NCBI RefSeq assembly: GCF_046484155.1
Contig: NZ_JAWOBT010000133.1
Coordinates: 1 to 64,000, forward strand
Direction of reading: 5' to 3'
Length of the DNA: 64,000 nucleotides
Origin: Alkalibacterium sp046484155
GTDB lineage: Bacteria > Bacillota > Bacilli > Lactobacillales > Carnobacteriaceae_A
Shown: positions 52,578 through 61,702 of the stretch, piece after piece
How positions within the stretch are numbered: position 1 is the stretch's first letter
Layout of the letters: the number at the start of each line of letters is the position of its first letter
Program-made: the position numbers and the translations under genes
Notes under the pieces: model-generated
Told to the model about the DNA's origin: nothing
The model's database searches: none
Seen by the model: only the letters and a program-made list of their open reading frames with translations

Positions 52578-54413
52578 ATGATGAAAAGAAGAGACGATAT
52601 AAGAAACATCGCAATAATAGCTCACGTTGACCACGGTAAAACGACATTAGTAGATGAGTTGTTGAAACAGTCTGATACATTAGAGGCTCACAATCAATTA
52701 AACGAAAGAGCCATGGACTCTAACGATCTTGAAAAAGAACGTGGCATCACTATACTCGCTAAAAATACAGCAGTTAGATATGATAACCACCATATTAATA
52801 TTTTAGATACTCCAGGACACGCTGACTTCGGTGGAGAAGTTGAACGAATCATGAAAATGGTAGATGGAGTAATTCTTGTTGTAGATGCTTATGAAGGAAC
52901 AATGCCTCAAACACGTTTTGTTCTCAAAAAAGCATTGGAAATGAAATTAAGACCTATCGTTGTCGTTAATAAAATCGATAAAGATACTGCTCGACCAGCA
53001 GAAGTTGTCGATGAAGTTGTCGATTTGCTGATAGAATTGGATGCAGATGAAGATCAACTAGATTTTCCAGTAATCTATGCATCTGCCATCAACGGAACAA
53101 GTAGTCTTTCACCTGAGCTTGAAGATCAGGAAAATACTATGAAACCTGTTTTTGAGAGCATACTAAAAGAAGTTCCTGCTCCCATTGATAACAGTGACGA
53201 ACCTTTACAGTTCCAAGTATCACTACTCGATTATAACGATTATGTCGGAAGAATTGGTATTGGACGAGTATTCAGAGGTAAAATCAAAGTTGGAGACAAC
53301 GTTACTTTAAGTAAATTAGACGGTTCAACGAAAGATTTCCGTGTAACGAAACTAAATGGTTTCTTTGGTCTTAAACGTTTAGAAATTCAAGAGGCTAAAG
53401 CCGGTGATTTAATTGCCGTTTCAGGTTTTGAAGATATTTTTGTAGGAGAAACAGTAACGCCAGTTGATCATGTTGATCCGTTGCCAATTTTACACATTGA
53501 TGAGCCGACTTTACAAATGACTTTCTTAGTGAACAACTCTCCTTTTGCAGGTAGAGAAGGTAAATGGGTCACGTCTAGAAAAATTGAAGAACGCTTGATG
53601 ATGCAACTGCAAACAGATGTATCGCTTCGGATAGAACCAACGGAATCTCCTGATGCATGGATTGTTTCAGGACGTGGCGAACTTCATCTATCCATTTTAA
53701 TAGAAAACATGCGTCGAGAAGGATTCGAACTGCAAGTATCTCGACCAGAAGTTATTATTAAAGAAATAGATGGACGTAAGCATGAGCCTTTTGAACGTGT
53801 TCAAATCGACACACCAGAAGAATATATGGGCTCAGTGATTGAGAATTTAAGTGAGAGAAAAGCAGAAATGCAAGACATGATTCATACAGGAAATGGACAG
53901 GTTCGCATGATTTTCTTAGCACCTGCTCGAGGATTGATTGGGTTTACAAATGATTTCTTATCTATTACACGTGGCTATGGTATCTTAAACCATACGTTCG
54001 ATCAGTATCTGCCACTCTTGTCAGGAAAAACTGGGGAACGTCGTTATGGTGCCTTAGTGTCAATGGAAAATGGCGTAGCAACAACATACGGCATCATGAA
54101 CATTGAAGACCGTGGTGTTATCTTTGTTGAACCGGGTACAGAAGTTTATGCTGGTATGATTGTCGGTCAGAACAACAGAGATAGCGATATTGCTGTTAAC
54201 TTGACTAAAGAAAAACAGAAAACCAATGTGCGTTCAGCAAATAAAGACCAGACGAATGTTATCAAACGTCCACGTAAGTTAACGCTTGAAGAATCACTTG
54301 AATTCTTAGCGGACGATGAGTATTGTGAAGTAACTCCAGAGTCTATTCGTTTAAGAAAGAAAATTCTTAATAAAAACGAACGAGAGAAAGCCTCAAAGCG
54401 TTCAATTAAATAA
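52578..54413 (+). CDS. typA: Translational GTPase TypA/BipA
   Basis: A 611-residue ribosome-associated GTPase needed under stress such as cold or low pH, related to EF-G. G1 AHVDHGKTT (15-23), the switch I stretch ERGITI, G3 DTPGHADFGGE, G4 NKID, then domains II, III, V and the TypA-specific C-terminal domain. Two adjacent ATG codons; RBS TCGGAGGA. It has its own promoter and structured leader. Confidence 0.97.
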   Translation: MMKRRDDIRNIAIIAHVDHGKTTLVDELLKQSDTLEAHNQLNERAMDSNDLEKERGITILAKNTAVRYDNHHINILDTPGHADFGGEVERIMKMVDGVILVVDAYEGTMPQTRFVLKKALEMKLRPIVVVNKIDKDTARPAEVVDEVVDLLIELDADEDQLDFPVIYASAINGTSSLSPELEDQENTMKPVFESILKEVPAPIDNSDEPLQFQVSLLDYNDYVGRIGIGRVFRGKIKVGDNVTLSKLDGSTKDFRVTKLNGFFGLKRLEIQEAKAGDLIAVSGFEDIFVGETVTPVDHVDPLPILHIDEPTLQMTFLVNNSPFAGREGKWVTSRKIEERLMMQLQTDVSLRIEPTESPDAWIVSGRGELHLSILIENMRREGFELQVSRPEVIIKEIDGRKHEPFERVQIDTPEEYMGSVIENLSERKAEMQDMIHTGNGQVRMIFLAPARGLIGFTNDFLSITRGYGILNHTFDQYLPLLSGKTGERRYGALVSMENGVATTYGIMNIEDRGVIFVEPGTEVYAGMIVGQNNRDSDIAVNLTKEKQKTNVRSANKDQTNVIKRPRKLTLEESLEFLADDEYCEVTPESIRLRKKILNKNEREKASKRSIK

Positions 54414-54450
54414 TTAAATGAGAACAAAATCGTAACTCATTTCTTTTACA

Positions 54451-54479
54451 TTTCCAAATAAGTAGAGTTGTGATATACT
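54451..54479 (+). promoter_or_regulatory. Promoter of ylaN (extended -10)
   Basis: -35 TTTCCA (54451-54456), 17-bp spacer, -10 TATACT (54474-54479) preceded by TGA. Confidence 0.6.
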
Positions 54480-54523
54480 TGTAAAAAGAAAGCTATGGTA
54501 ATAGTTTGAGGAAGGATATGCTT

Positions 54524-54799
54524 ATGGATCAATTACAGATTGCTCTTGCTAAAGATGTTTTAAATGAAGATGCTAAACAAATAGCTTCTTTGATTGAAAA
54601 TCAGCAACATTTATGTATGTCTTGTCCCGCTTTTGAAGAAGTTATCGATACTCAAATGTTTGGTTTTTCAAAAAAGATCGAGTTTGCCATTGCTATGGAT
54701 ATGATTGCTGAAGAAAAAGGGCATTTGATGTTGAGTTCATTAGAAAAACATTTAAATGATTTATACACAGATGCTTTTAATTCCAATAAAAATGATTAA
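54524..54799 (+). CDS. ylaN: YlaN family protein (DUF1507)
   Basis: A 91-residue mostly helical protein. It matches YlaN in length and in the core CPAFEEVIDTQMFGFSKKIEFAIAMDMI. Recent work in Bacillus and Staphylococcus links YlaN to the iron regulator Fur and iron-sulfur metabolism. Two cysteines (LCMSC) lie near residue 28-31; the CP part is conserved in the family. I start at ATG 54524, 7 bp after GAGGAAGGA; the TTG at 54506 precedes the RBS. It follows typA as in Bacillus, but ftsW, normally next, is missing. Confidence 0.9.
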   Translation: MDQLQIALAKDVLNEDAKQIASLIENQQHLCMSCPAFEEVIDTQMFGFSKKIEFAIAMDMIAEEKGHLMLSSLEKHLNDLYTDAFNSNKND

Positions 54800-54806
54800 A
54801 TATTTT

Positions 54807-54837
54807 AAAAGTCCCTCTCGTGTAGAGGGACTTTTTT
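54807..54837 (+). terminator. Terminator after ylaN
   Basis: A perfect 12-bp stem (54807-54818 with 54824-54835) and T-run. A TGT-TATAAT extended -10 (54837-54845) begins right at its end and likely drives ylbG-rsmD-coaD-sepM. Confidence 0.9.
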
Positions 54838-54845
54838 GTTATAAT
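54837..54845 (+). promoter_or_regulatory. Extended -10 promoter for the ylbG operon
   Basis: TGT followed by a perfect TATAAT (54840-54845). The expected -35 position falls inside the terminator stem and is not consensus. Confidence 0.45.
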
Positions 54846-54871
54846 GAATAAAATTGAAGAAGGTGAATGTA

Positions 54872-55180
54872 TTGGATCAAGAAATAAGTTCTAGAGTCGG
54901 ATTAGTTGTGTGGTTATATACCACGAAATATGTTAACAAATTAAAACGTTATGGCTTAGTGCATTACGTCTCTAAAAACATGAATTATGCAATCATTTAT
55001 GTCGACCGGGAAGAAAAAGAAGTCATTAAAAATACGATTGCTAAGCAACACTTCGTGAGAAAAGTAGAAGATTCATATCAATGTGAACTTCCTAAAACAT
55101 TTGATGGCATACTTGATGAAGTCGTGGCGTTATCAAAAAAAGTTAAAGATGATAGTCTGATGAATGGTATTTCTAATTAA
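54872..55180 (+). CDS. ylbG: YlbG family protein (DUF2129)
   Basis: A 102-residue small cytosolic protein with the family features of a hydrophobic first strand (LVVWLYTTKYVNKLKRYG), YVSKNMNYAIIYVD and FVRKVEDSYQ. The function is unknown. I choose TTG 54872, 6 bp after AGAAGGTG; upstream in-frame TTG and GTG codons overlap that RBS. It precedes rsmD and coaD as in B. subtilis ylbG-ylbH-ylbI. Confidence 0.87.
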   Translation: MDQEISSRVGLVVWLYTTKYVNKLKRYGLVHYVSKNMNYAIIYVDREEKEVIKNTIAKQHFVRKVEDSYQCELPKTFDGILDEVVALSKKVKDDSLMNGISN

Positions 55181-55199
55181 CCGTAAAGGATGGACTTGA

Positions 55200-55760
55200 A
55201 TGAGAATAATATCAGGAGAATACGGTGGAAGAAAATTGAAAGCGGTAAGTGGTGAAAACACTCGTCCCACAACAGATAAAGTTAAAGAATCATTATTTCA
55301 TATGATCGGTCCTTACTTTGATGGTGGGCATGCACTGGATCTATATGCCGGTAGTGGCGCTTTAGGTATCGAAGCCGTTTCTAGAGGGATGGATAAAGCT
55401 TATTTAGTTGATAATAACATTTTAGCCATCAAAACAATCGAAGAAAATATAAGCATAACGAAAGAACCCGAAAAATTTGTGGTCTGGAAGAAGAATGACC
55501 ATCAAGCCATTGAACGTTTAGGCCAAATGAATGAATCGTTTGATTTGATTTTACTCGATCCCCCTTATGCTAAGCAGAAATTGGAGTCAATTATTAAACA
55601 GCTGATAGATAATCAATTGTTAAATAATTATGCCGTTATCGTTTGTGAAACCGATAAGGCTGTTTCCTTAGAGCTTAGTGGGGATTCTTTAAGACTTATT
55701 AAAGACAAAGTTTTTGGAAAAACCAAAGTTACTTTGTATGAATGGGTGGAGAGCTTATGA
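55200..55760 (+). CDS. rsmD: 16S rRNA (guanine(966)-N(2))-methyltransferase RsmD
   Basis: A 186-residue SAM-dependent enzyme modifying G966 of 16S rRNA. It begins MRIISGEYGGRKLKAVSG, followed by TRPTTDKVKESLFHMIG, the SAM motif ALDLYAGSGALGIEAVSRG and the catalytic DPPY (LLDPPYAKQ). The stop overlaps the coaD start (ATGA), a conserved pairing. Confidence 0.95.
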   Translation: MRIISGEYGGRKLKAVSGENTRPTTDKVKESLFHMIGPYFDGGHALDLYAGSGALGIEAVSRGMDKAYLVDNNILAIKTIEENISITKEPEKFVVWKKNDHQAIERLGQMNESFDLILLDPPYAKQKLESIIKQLIDNQLLNNYAVIVCETDKAVSLELSGDSLRLIKDKVFGKTKVTLYEWVESL

Positions 55761-56254
55761 GAAGGGCCCTTTATGTAGGCAGTTTTGACCCTTTGACTTA
55801 CGGTCATTTAAACATTTTAGAAAGAGCTGCACGATTGGTGGATGAGTTGATCATTGTAGTAAGTGCAAGTACAGCAAAACAGTACTTATTCACTACAGAA
55901 GAAAGAGTTAAAATGATAGAAGCTGTAATAGAAGAAGAAGGCTTAACTAATTGTCAGATCATCGCCTATGATGGATTGACTGTCAATCTAGCGCATGAAA
56001 AGAACCTAAATATACTCATTCGAGGAATACGTTCTGTCAAAGACTTTGAATATGAAAGAGATATTTCTGACTTAAATGCAATGCAGGATAAATCGATCGA
56101 AACGGTTTGCCTGATTTCAGACGCGAAGTATCAGTCTATCAGCTCTACTATGGTTAAGGAAATTGCTCATTACGGTGGTAATATAGATGGTTTAGTACCT
56201 CGACTTGTGGGGGATAAATTGAGAAATGCCTTACTGAAGGTGGATAAGAAATAG
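55757..56254 (+). CDS. coaD: Phosphopantetheine adenylyltransferase
   Basis: A 165-residue nucleotidyltransferase, penultimate step of coenzyme A synthesis. GSFDPLTYGH (8-17) is the HxGH-type motif, and the ISSTMVKEIAHYGG motif lies near the end. ATG 55757 overlaps the rsmD stop and follows RBS GGTGGAGAG; the frame open from 55742 lies within rsmD. Its stop overlaps the next start (TAGTG). Confidence 0.96.
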   Translation: MRRALYVGSFDPLTYGHLNILERAARLVDELIIVVSASTAKQYLFTTEERVKMIEAVIEEEGLTNCQIIAYDGLTVNLAHEKNLNILIRGIRSVKDFEYERDISDLNAMQDKSIETVCLISDAKYQSISSTMVKEIAHYGGNIDGLVPRLVGDKLRNALLKVDKK

Positions 56255-57288
56255 TGAATAAAAAAAGCTTAGTTATAAAAACGGTGATTATGGTTTTGAC
56301 CGTTTATCTGTTGTTTTTTCTACAGATCCCTTATTACGTTGAAAGACCGGGTAGTGCCGTCGTCATTAACGACAGAGTAGAGGTAGACGGACAAACGGAT
56401 CAATCAGATAGTCAGTATATGCTGACGACGGTCGAGATATTTAAGGCGACACCATTCTCATCGCTGTTTCAATTTTTACCTTATCATTCGGGTGTGAGTG
56501 AGATCGATCTGCTTGGAAATTACGAGGATTACAGTGCATACAGAAACCTGCAAAGGTATTATATGGATTATTCGATTGACACTGCGAAAGCAGCAGCATT
56601 TAATGAAGCTGCTTTACCCTATGATATCAATTATGAAGGAGTCTATGTGATGTCTGTATCACAAAAATCCAATTTTTTTAAAGACTTGAAAATGGGGGAC
56701 AGTATCGCGAAAATTGATGAGAAATCATTCGACAATACTGATGAATTCATAGATTATATAGCGAATCAGTCTGTCGGAGATACGGTTACACTTTCTGTAG
56801 AACGGGATGGGAAATCGGTAGATATCAGCGGCGATCTAGTACTGATTGAAGAAACGGGAAACCCTGGTATTGGTATCACTCTAGTCACTCAGTCTTCCGT
56901 TACCACATCCCCGGAAGTGGTAATTGATGCTGGGAACATCGGTGGCCCCTCTGCAGGCCTTATGTTCTCGTTACAAGTATATAAGCTCTTAGTGGAAGAT
57001 TTTGACAGTTCTTTAGAGGTAGCAGGGACAGGAACCATTGCAGAAAATGGAGAGATTGGTCGTATCGGTGGTATTGATAAAAAAGTGGTCGCAGCTGATA
57101 GAGAAGGCGCCTCTGTTTTTTTCGCACCGGACGATACGATTTCAAGTGAGGCTCTCGAAGAAAATCCTGATTTGAAATCGAATTATGAGACAGCCAGTGA
57201 GACTGCAGAAGCAATTAATTCAGATATGCAAATCGTGCCAGTCCAACACATTAAAGATGCCATTGATTATTTAAATACTTTTGATTAA
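56254..57288 (+). CDS. sepM: SepM-type PDZ/Lon serine protease (YlbL-like)
   Basis: A 344-residue membrane-anchored protease. An N-terminal transmembrane segment (about 8-28), a PDZ domain (about 125-195; GVYVMSVSQKSNFFKDLKMGDSI) and a Lon-type S16 domain with catalytic S233 in GGPSAG and K277 in GGIDKKVVA. In streptococci SepM processes a competence/bacteriocin peptide outside the cell; in Bacillus YlbL is linked to cell-cycle regulator turnover. The substrate here is unknown. GTG start overlaps the coaD stop. Confidence 0.92.
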   Translation: MNKKSLVIKTVIMVLTVYLLFFLQIPYYVERPGSAVVINDRVEVDGQTDQSDSQYMLTTVEIFKATPFSSLFQFLPYHSGVSEIDLLGNYEDYSAYRNLQRYYMDYSIDTAKAAAFNEAALPYDINYEGVYVMSVSQKSNFFKDLKMGDSIAKIDEKSFDNTDEFIDYIANQSVGDTVTLSVERDGKSVDISGDLVLIEETGNPGIGITLVTQSSVTTSPEVVIDAGNIGGPSAGLMFSLQVYKLLVEDFDSSLEVAGTGTIAENGEIGRIGGIDKKVVAADREGASVFFAPDDTISSEALEENPDLKSNYETASETAEAINSDMQIVPVQHIKDAIDYLNTFD

Positions 57289-57300
57289 ATTAAAAAATAG

Positions 57301-57340
57301 GAAGTCATGCTTATTAAAATGAGCATGGCTTCTTTTTTTT
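57301..57340 (+). terminator. Terminator after sepM
   Basis: A 14-bp stem (57301-57314 with 57319-57332, two wobbles) followed by eight T. Confidence 0.9.
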
Positions 57341-57366
57341 AAGTGAGTTTTTCTTTAATTGGATAA

Positions 57367-57372
57367 TATAAT
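57367..57372 (+). promoter_or_regulatory. Probable -10 of the comEA promoter
   Basis: A perfect TATAAT 28 bp before the comEA start and after the sepM terminator; the -35 is poor, as in activator-dependent promoters. No ComK- or ComX-type box was recognised. Confidence 0.4.
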
Positions 57373-57399
57373 AGGTAACCCGATCAAAGGAGGCTTCTT

Positions 57400-58044
57400 A
57401 TGAGGATTCTGACCAAGATGAAAAAATTTAAAGAAGTGAGCTGGGGGATAGGAATGCTTTGTGCTGTCATTATTGTCATCTTGATCGTATCAGTTGATCA
57501 TGCTGATGATAGCAACACGGTGACTTTGGATACGCTACTCACTGAAAACCCTGTAGCCGATTCCCAGAAAGAAGCTGAGGGCACAAAAGAAATAATACCG
57601 GATGAACTTGAACTTAATGTGGTAGTAGATGTAAAAGGAGCAGTTAACAATCCGGGTGTTTTTTCACTTAATGCGAATCAACGTGTGATAGATGCAATCG
57701 ATGCAGCAGATGGGCTGACTGAAAAGGCTGACCCAAAGCACATTAATTTTGCTCAGTTGCTAGAAGACGAGATGTACATATATATCCCTATAGAAGGTGA
57801 AGAAATGGTTGGAATTGAAGCAAGTCTAGAGCTTGATCAGGCAAAAGATGCCATGATAAACATTAATGATGCCAATGAACAGACGCTATCACAATTGAAT
57901 GGAATTGGGCCGAGTAAAGCAAATGATATCATTGAATACCGAGAAAAGAATGGACCTTTTGGATCAATTGACGAGATAATAAAGGTATCTGGTATAGGAG
58001 AAAAAACGTTCGAAAAAATTTCGGAATATATAGAGGCTAAGTGA
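57400..58044 (+). CDS. comEA: Competence protein ComEA (DNA receptor)
   Basis: A 214-residue membrane-bound DNA receptor for transformation. A transmembrane segment (about 18-35), an SLBB domain (about 72-130; VVDVKGAVNNPGVFSLNANQRV) and a C-terminal helix-hairpin-helix domain (about 150-212; NINDANEQTLSQLNGIGPSKANDII) that binds double-stranded DNA. RBS AAAGGAGG. Upstream of comEC; the usual comEB between them is replaced by a 26-codon ORF. Confidence 0.95.
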   Translation: MRILTKMKKFKEVSWGIGMLCAVIIVILIVSVDHADDSNTVTLDTLLTENPVADSQKEAEGTKEIIPDELELNVVVDVKGAVNNPGVFSLNANQRVIDAIDAADGLTEKADPKHINFAQLLEDEMYIYIPIEGEEMVGIEASLELDQAKDAMININDANEQTLSQLNGIGPSKANDIIEYREKNGPFGSIDEIIKVSGIGEKTFEKISEYIEAK

Positions 58045-58080
58045 ACATAATCAAATGATTTTTAACTAGGAGTTTTTTTA

Positions 58081-58161
58081 ATGAATGACGTGCCTGCTAC
58101 TAGTGGAGAAAGAAGTGTTGACAGTTTTATCTATGTAAAGAAAAAAATGGATGCCGGATGA
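58081..58161 (+). CDS. Putative 26-residue leader ORF translationally coupled to comEC
   Basis: ATG 58081 lies 8 bp after a clear RBS (TAGGAG, 58067-58072), and the frame ends in a TGA whose ATGA overlaps the comEC start. The peptide, MNDVPATSGERSVDSFIYV then KKKMDAG, resembles nothing I recognise and is not a ComEB fragment as far as I can see. comEC has no RBS of its own, so ribosomes finishing this ORF may supply initiation. It could be a non-functional spacer that only delivers ribosomes. Confidence 0.5.
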   Translation: MNDVPATSGERSVDSFIYVKKKMDAG

Positions 58162-60512
58162 TAGGGAATATAGTGTACGTGGCTGTTTTATTACTGTTTG
58201 TTGCTATTAGTATGACTACTGTTTTTTCGTTTTTAACACTGACGATGTTTGTATTAGTCTGTATAAGAGTGATCTTATTAAAAAATCACCGACTATTATT
58301 TTTGTCTATCTTAATGGGGATGTTGTTCTATGCGAGAGTAACTTATCTGTATCCGATTGAGTCGACGCTGTCACATTTTGAGACTGTAAGAGTTGATATC
58401 GATATCAAAGAAACCAGTTTGAAAATCGACGGGGATAAATTAGTCTTTGAAGGAACGATAAAAGAGAACGGAAGAATAGAAAAGGTAATAGTCAACTATA
58501 CTATTACTAATGAGAATGAAAAAAAAGAGTTGATAAATGCTTATCCTAAAAGGGTTTTAGTAGAAGGGGCTTTTTCTGAACCCAACGAATCGACTAATTT
58601 CAATCAGTTTGACTATAAAAATTATTTAAAAAACAAACAAATAGTTAATGTCTTAACTGCATCGACCTTGAAAATTGTAGAGCAGGATAGATTCAAGCAA
58701 TTTCATGTTTACAGTATAGATTCATTTAGACAGAAAATTTTGACACATGTCGATCGGACAATGACTAAGCGGTCGGCCACCTACACTAAGATACTCTTAT
58801 TTGCCGATAAGCGCTCCTTTTCAACTGAAGTTATGCAGACGTTTAAAGAATTAGGCATTGTCCATTTATTAAGCATTTCAGGCTTACATGTCGTACTTGT
58901 CATTGGTATGATCAAAGGCACATGTCGAAGATCAAAGACGAGCAAAGAAGCCACAAACACATTCCTGCTCTTATTCTTGCCTTTGTATGGTTTAACTACA
59001 GGTTTAGGGGTGAGTGTTTTTAGAGCGATTGGACAATCCTGGCTCAAATTACTGAGTGAAAAAGCGAATGTGTCATTGACCACATTGGATTGCTGGTCGC
59101 TTATGTTGATCAGTATTATCTTTGTCCAACCATATAGTATTTATACGGTTGGTTTCCAGTTAAGCTATTTGATCAGCTTTATTATTATAATGTTTACTCG
59201 GCAGTCATTTTTTAAAGAGTGGTCAAAGCTCAGAGCATATATAGGATTGAATTTAATCCTATTGATTTGCTCCATTCCTATCTTAACCTATCACTTTTAT
59301 GAATTTTCGTGGGGTGTGCTTATTTTGAACAGTCTTTTCATCCCTTTTATTGCGATAGTATTGTTACCGATAATAATAGTAAACTTCTTTCTATCTCTGG
59401 TCATACCAACGCTTAACCTGTTTAGATACAGTCTAAAAGTATTGGATAATTTGATCGAAATAATGGAGGCATTAGGCGATGGGATAGCTTCAAATGTTTC
59501 TTTTACTATTATCACAGGGCGGTTATCTCAAATAAGTTACTTATTGCTGATAGGGTTCCTTATTATGCTACTTCTGTTAATTGAAAAAAAGAACAGCAAG
59601 CCTTTCATCATTGCACCGCTAGTGGGTATCATAACGTGTGTGTACTCCGTTCGTTATGCACCTTACGGGCAAGTGTTAATGATCGATGTGAATCAGGGAG
59701 AAGCGATTTTGATTAGGGAACCATGGGGGAAAGGGAATTATCTCATCGATACGGGCGGTCAGAATGAATATCTAGTTGAAGAATGGAAAAAGAGAGAAAA
59801 AATGTTTAGTGTAGGAGAAAACATCATGTTACCGGTGCTGAAATCTGAAGGCGTGCATAAACTTGATTCTATAATAATCACACATCCAGACATTGATCAT
59901 TATGGTGCCTTGCTTGACATCATTAGTCAAATAAAAACAAAACAAGTCGTCTCTGCAAAATCTACTTTCTTTGAAGCAAATTTTCAGACATTGTTTCCTT
60001 CTATAGAAAAATATGGCACAATAATTAAAGAGGTAAATGAGGGTTCGAGTGACAATCTTCCTTCCAATTCCGTTGCAATCCTTTCAAATGATACAATTGC
60101 AGGAACAAATAGAAATAATAGTTCTTTGGTCGTATTAGGATTAATAGGGAACAAAACATGGTTATTTACAGGAGATCTTGAAACGGATGGAGAGAAAGAA
60201 TTACTTGCAAAATATCCTAACCTGACTGTTGATGTGCTCAAGATAGGCCATCATGGAAGCCAGACATCGACGCATGCAGAGTTTTTAAAGCAGCTGAATC
60301 CTGAGGTTGCATGGATTTCTTGTGGAGAAAATAACAGATACGGCCATCCCCATGATAGTGTTATCCAGAAGATAGCAGAACTGGATGCAACGATTTATAG
60401 AACGGATCATGACGGTGCCATCAGGTATAAATATAGCAATCAGTCGCGTAGTGAAAAAGTTGATAAGCGCTTGTTTTCTTTTGAACCAAATAGAGAACGA
60501 AAAGGAGAATGA
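58158..60512 (+). CDS. comEC: Competence protein ComEC/Rec2 (DNA channel)
   Basis: A 784-residue integral membrane channel for single-stranded DNA uptake. N-terminal transmembrane helices and an OB-like external domain (about 75-185), the competence core (LLSISGLHVVLVIGMI; FRAIGQSWLKLL) with many transmembrane segments, and a C-terminal metallo-beta-lactamase domain with HPDIDHYGALLDI and KIGHHGSQTS. The frame is intact and full-length, so uptake could be functional if the remaining com genes exist. The start overlaps the small upstream ORF. Confidence 0.95.
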   Translation: MIGNIVYVAVLLLFVAISMTTVFSFLTLTMFVLVCIRVILLKNHRLLFLSILMGMLFYARVTYLYPIESTLSHFETVRVDIDIKETSLKIDGDKLVFEGTIKENGRIEKVIVNYTITNENEKKELINAYPKRVLVEGAFSEPNESTNFNQFDYKNYLKNKQIVNVLTASTLKIVEQDRFKQFHVYSIDSFRQKILTHVDRTMTKRSATYTKILLFADKRSFSTEVMQTFKELGIVHLLSISGLHVVLVIGMIKGTCRRSKTSKEATNTFLLLFLPLYGLTTGLGVSVFRAIGQSWLKLLSEKANVSLTTLDCWSLMLISIIFVQPYSIYTVGFQLSYLISFIIIMFTRQSFFKEWSKLRAYIGLNLILLICSIPILTYHFYEFSWGVLILNSLFIPFIAIVLLPIIIVNFFLSLVIPTLNLFRYSLKVLDNLIEIMEALGDGIASNVSFTIITGRLSQISYLLLIGFLIMLLLLIEKKNSKPFIIAPLVGIITCVYSVRYAPYGQVLMIDVNQGEAILIREPWGKGNYLIDTGGQNEYLVEEWKKREKMFSVGENIMLPVLKSEGVHKLDSIIITHPDIDHYGALLDIISQIKTKQVVSAKSTFFEANFQTLFPSIEKYGTIIKEVNEGSSDNLPSNSVAILSNDTIAGTNRNNSSLVVLGLIGNKTWLFTGDLETDGEKELLAKYPNLTVDVLKIGHHGSQTSTHAEFLKQLNPEVAWISCGENNRYGHPHDSVIQKIAELDATIYRTDHDGAIRYKYSNQSRSEKVDKRLFSFEPNRERKGE

Positions 60513-60513
60513 G

Positions 60514-61545
60514 ATGAAATCTGTATTAAAACAAATTGATGAAATAAATAAAGGTAAGTTAAAAGCTGTTTATGCGATTATCGGTACGGAAAGAATGCTT
60601 GTAGAAGAAGTGACTAATGCTTTAACAAGAACGGTAAAAAAGAAACAGAAAGATGATATGAATATTTTGCATTTTGATTTAACTGATACAAGCATAGATG
60701 ATGTCGTTTTTGAAGCAGAAAGTTTTCCGTTTTTTGGAGATCAGAAATTGATATTTGTTCATTCCAGTCATATTTTTACTGGGAAAAAAATCACATCGAA
60801 TATAAAACACACCACCACCTTACTCGAGAGCTATTTGAATAATCCTTCTGATTTTTCAATTCTCGTGTTTATCGCGCCCTATGATAAATTGGACAAGAGA
60901 AAAAAGGTGACAAAAGCGTTATTGAACTCATCAGAAGTCATCGATGTTACACCAGCTGCTGAAAAAGAGACAGCGGATTATTTAAGAAGTTACCTTAAAG
61001 AAAATGATTATAAAATATCCAAAGAATCTTTTGAGCGTTTATTGCAATTAACCGATAGGAATTTATCCAAGGCAAAGAATGAATTGGATAAATTGATGGT
61101 TTATCATGTTGATGATAAAATGATTACTATTGAATCGGTGAATAAACTCGTTTCAAAATCTCTGGAACAGAATATTTTTGAGTTAAATGAAAAAGTATTG
61201 AAGAAGAATGTTAAAGAATCGATTGAACTGTATCAGGATTTACTGCATCAAAAAGAAGATCCAATCAAGATACTCGCTTTAATGATCGGTCAGTTCAGAT
61301 TGCTTCTTCAAGTGAAAATCTTGAGAAAAAAAGGGTATCAGCAATCAGATATTGCAAGTATCTTGAAAATTCATCCTTACCGAGTTAAATTGGCTTTACA
61401 AATGGAGAAGTCTTTCAAACAAGATGTGTTATCCCAGGCTCACCATCACTTGATTACCGCCGATTACGAGATCAAGAGTGGAAAGGTAAATCCGGAAATG
61501 CAAATCGAGCTCTTCATCTGGAAGTTTTCAACGATGAACGAATGA
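60514..61545 (+). CDS. holA: DNA polymerase III delta subunit HolA
   Basis: A 343-residue clamp-loader subunit that opens the sliding clamp. N-terminal AAA-like domain (VYAIIGTERMLVEEV), mid-region FPFFGDQKLIFVHSS, and the C-terminal collar domain (DPIKILALMIGQFRLLLQVK). ATG 60514 follows RBS AAAGGAG and lies 1 bp after the comEC stop; the long frame from 60385 overlaps comEC and is not used. The comEC-holA-rpsT order is conserved in Firmicutes. Confidence 0.95.
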   Translation: MKSVLKQIDEINKGKLKAVYAIIGTERMLVEEVTNALTRTVKKKQKDDMNILHFDLTDTSIDDVVFEAESFPFFGDQKLIFVHSSHIFTGKKITSNIKHTTTLLESYLNNPSDFSILVFIAPYDKLDKRKKVTKALLNSSEVIDVTPAAEKETADYLRSYLKENDYKISKESFERLLQLTDRNLSKAKNELDKLMVYHVDDKMITIESVNKLVSKSLEQNIFELNEKVLKKNVKESIELYQDLLHQKEDPIKILALMIGQFRLLLQVKILRKKGYQQSDIASILKIHPYRVKLALQMEKSFKQDVLSQAHHHLITADYEIKSGKVNPEMQIELFIWKFSTMNE

Positions 61546-61569
61546 AGATGAAAATAAAAAAAGTTTTCA

Positions 61570-61598
61570 TTGAAAATTTGAGTGATGTGATGTAAAAT
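61570..61598 (+). promoter_or_regulatory. Promoter of rpsT
   Basis: -35 TTGAAA (61570-61575), 17-bp spacer, -10 TAAAAT (61593-61598). The leader of about 100 nt contains a hairpin ATACTG/CAGTAT at 61637-61656 that could take part in S20 autoregulation. Confidence 0.6.
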
Positions 61599-61702
61599 GG
61601 AGAATGTTAAATAAAACAATTCACATGGTCTAGATAATACTGGTTTATCACAGTATCCATTTAAATCCAACTATATGTTTATTAATTAAGGAGTGTTTTA
61701 CA

